Of a stretch of DNA of 64,000 nucleotides, positions 63,619 to 64,000 are shown one piece after another (the stretch's first letter is position 1; the number at the start of each line of letters is the position of its first letter). Source of the DNA: Carboxydocella thermautotrophica (GTDB taxonomy: Bacteria > Bacillota > GCA-003054495 > Carboxydocellales > Carboxydocellaceae); the NCBI GenBank assembly GCA_003054495.1, contig CP028514.1, positions 236,501 through 300,500 on the forward strand. The letters run 5' to 3'. Under the pieces are notes generated by a model that made no database searches, was not told the DNA's origin, and saw nothing but the letters and a program-made list of their open reading frames with translations. Position numbers and translations under genes: made by a program.

Positions 63619-64000
63619 TTGTACAGCAGAGTGGATCGTACCGGGGAAATAGCCTGGAAAATAGCCAATTACCTCTGGCGTTACCGGCATTTGCGGGAAT
63701 TGAAGGCCATTGGCGAGGTGGTCAGGGGTTTGCTGCAGGAACTGGGTCCGACTTTTATCAAACTGGGACAGGTAGCCAGTACCCGGCCGGATCTTCTGCC
63801 GGAAGAATTGTGTCAGCAGTTGCGGGAGTTACAGGATCAGGCCGGCTTGATGAGCCCTGAAGAAGTAAAGGTTCAGGTCCAGCGCGGCTTAGGCCGCTCG
63901 GTAGAAGAGCTTTTTGCTTATTTTGACTGGCAACCTCTGGCCTCTGCTTCCATCGCCCAGGTGCATTTTGCTATTTTGCCCAGCGGGGAAAAGGTAGCTG
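63619..64000 (+). CDS. ABC1/UbiB-family atypical kinase, 5' part
   Basis: The frame runs off the right edge after 127 residues. It shows the family's KxGQ-type motif GPTFIKLGQVASTRPDLLPEE (about 44-64) and the Ala-rich PLASASIAQVHFA (about 110-122) that replaces the P-loop in ABC1 kinases. UbiB/ADCK proteins support quinone synthesis or lipid handling. TTG 63619 follows GAGGTGG. The catalytic half is outside the window. Confidence 0.88.
   Translation, partial: MYSRVDRTGEIAWKIANYLWRYRHLRELKAIGEVVRGLLQELGPTFIKLGQVASTRPDLLPEELCQQLRELQDQAGLMSPEEVKVQVQRGLGRSVEELFAYFDWQPLASASIAQVHFAILPSGEKVA

Overview
This window reads as chromosome of an anaerobic, probably thermophilic Firmicute of the Clostridia (Peptococcaceae, Thermincola or Carboxydocella-like). 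This is an inference from gene content: an NROR/rubredoxin/flavodiiron O2-defence operon, a SCIFF ranthipeptide locus, S-box (SAM-I) control of methionine genes, a DltX-like peptide, many GTG/TTG starts with strong AGGAGG sites, and frequent Rho-independent terminators. No sequence search was possible, so the species is not fixed.

Layout. 1-1.1 kb: 3' end of a chemotaxis receptor. 1.2-6.7 kb: ldh, a decayed IS607/TnpB-type element with a structured GC-rich tail, a soluble FtsK/SpoIIIE (SftA-like) translocase and rsuA. 6.7-12 kb: FetAB iron exporter, HEAT and TPR scaffold proteins, a ZIP transporter and a DUF441 membrane protein. 12.1-14.9 kb: an ACT-PAS-AAA+ sigma-54 activator followed by alanine dehydrogenase, which has its own -24/-12 promoter. 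15.0-16.1 kb: ten minus-strand tRNA genes (Glu, Val, Asp, Gln, Lys, Gly, Arg, Trp, Arg, His in transcription order), interrupted by a palindromic repeat. 16.2-18.7 kb: SAM-I riboswitch with metI-metC. 18.8-19.2 kb: minus-strand c-di-GMP-I riboswitch and terminator ahead of a 69-residue Cys protein. 19.3-20.9 kb: SCIFF precursor and radical-SAM maturase, then a complete IS1202-like element (20927-22551, 17-bp target duplication). 22.6-33.8 kb: M23 peptidase, trxB with a CsoR-like operator, TPR, peptidase-MA and BON proteins, murA, a chemotaxis receptor, and a methyltransferase-walJ-htrA-CxxH/CxxC-rlmH run. 33.8-36.1 kb: an AT-rich island with an MntA/HepT toxin-antitoxin pair and a TnpB-only IS200/IS605-type element bounded by matching hairpins. 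36.1-43.7 kb: yjbQ, glutamate synthase gltB-gltD and a lipoprotein beta-carbonic anhydrase. 43.7-45.7 kb: acyl-CoA synthetase under a FadR-like operator. 45.9-48.3 kb: a three-gene MBOAT, FxYxxF micropeptide and SGNH cassette. 48.2-58.8 kb: ferredoxin-like aldo/keto reductase, RsmF-like methyltransferase, a TetR-controlled ABC exporter, a tandem HD-GYP protein, the FprA-NROR-rubredoxin operon and a SurA-N-type lipoprotein. 58.9-64 kb: second SAM-I riboswitch with metY, a YdcZ transporter, a GAF-GGDEF-HD-GYP protein, a CopZ-like chaperone and the start of an ABC1/UbiB-family gene.

Connections. Methionine and sulfur metabolism sits under two SAM riboswitches that use different antiterminator pairings. 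c-di-GMP appears as a dual GGDEF/HD-GYP protein, a tandem HD-GYP protein and a riboswitch. Nitrogen assimilation is represented by glutamate synthase and a sigma-54-controlled alanine dehydrogenase. The most interesting candidates are the MBOAT-micropeptide-SGNH envelope acylation cassette, the c-di-GMP-switched mini-protein, and the TnpB whose RuvC-II glutamate appears relocated.
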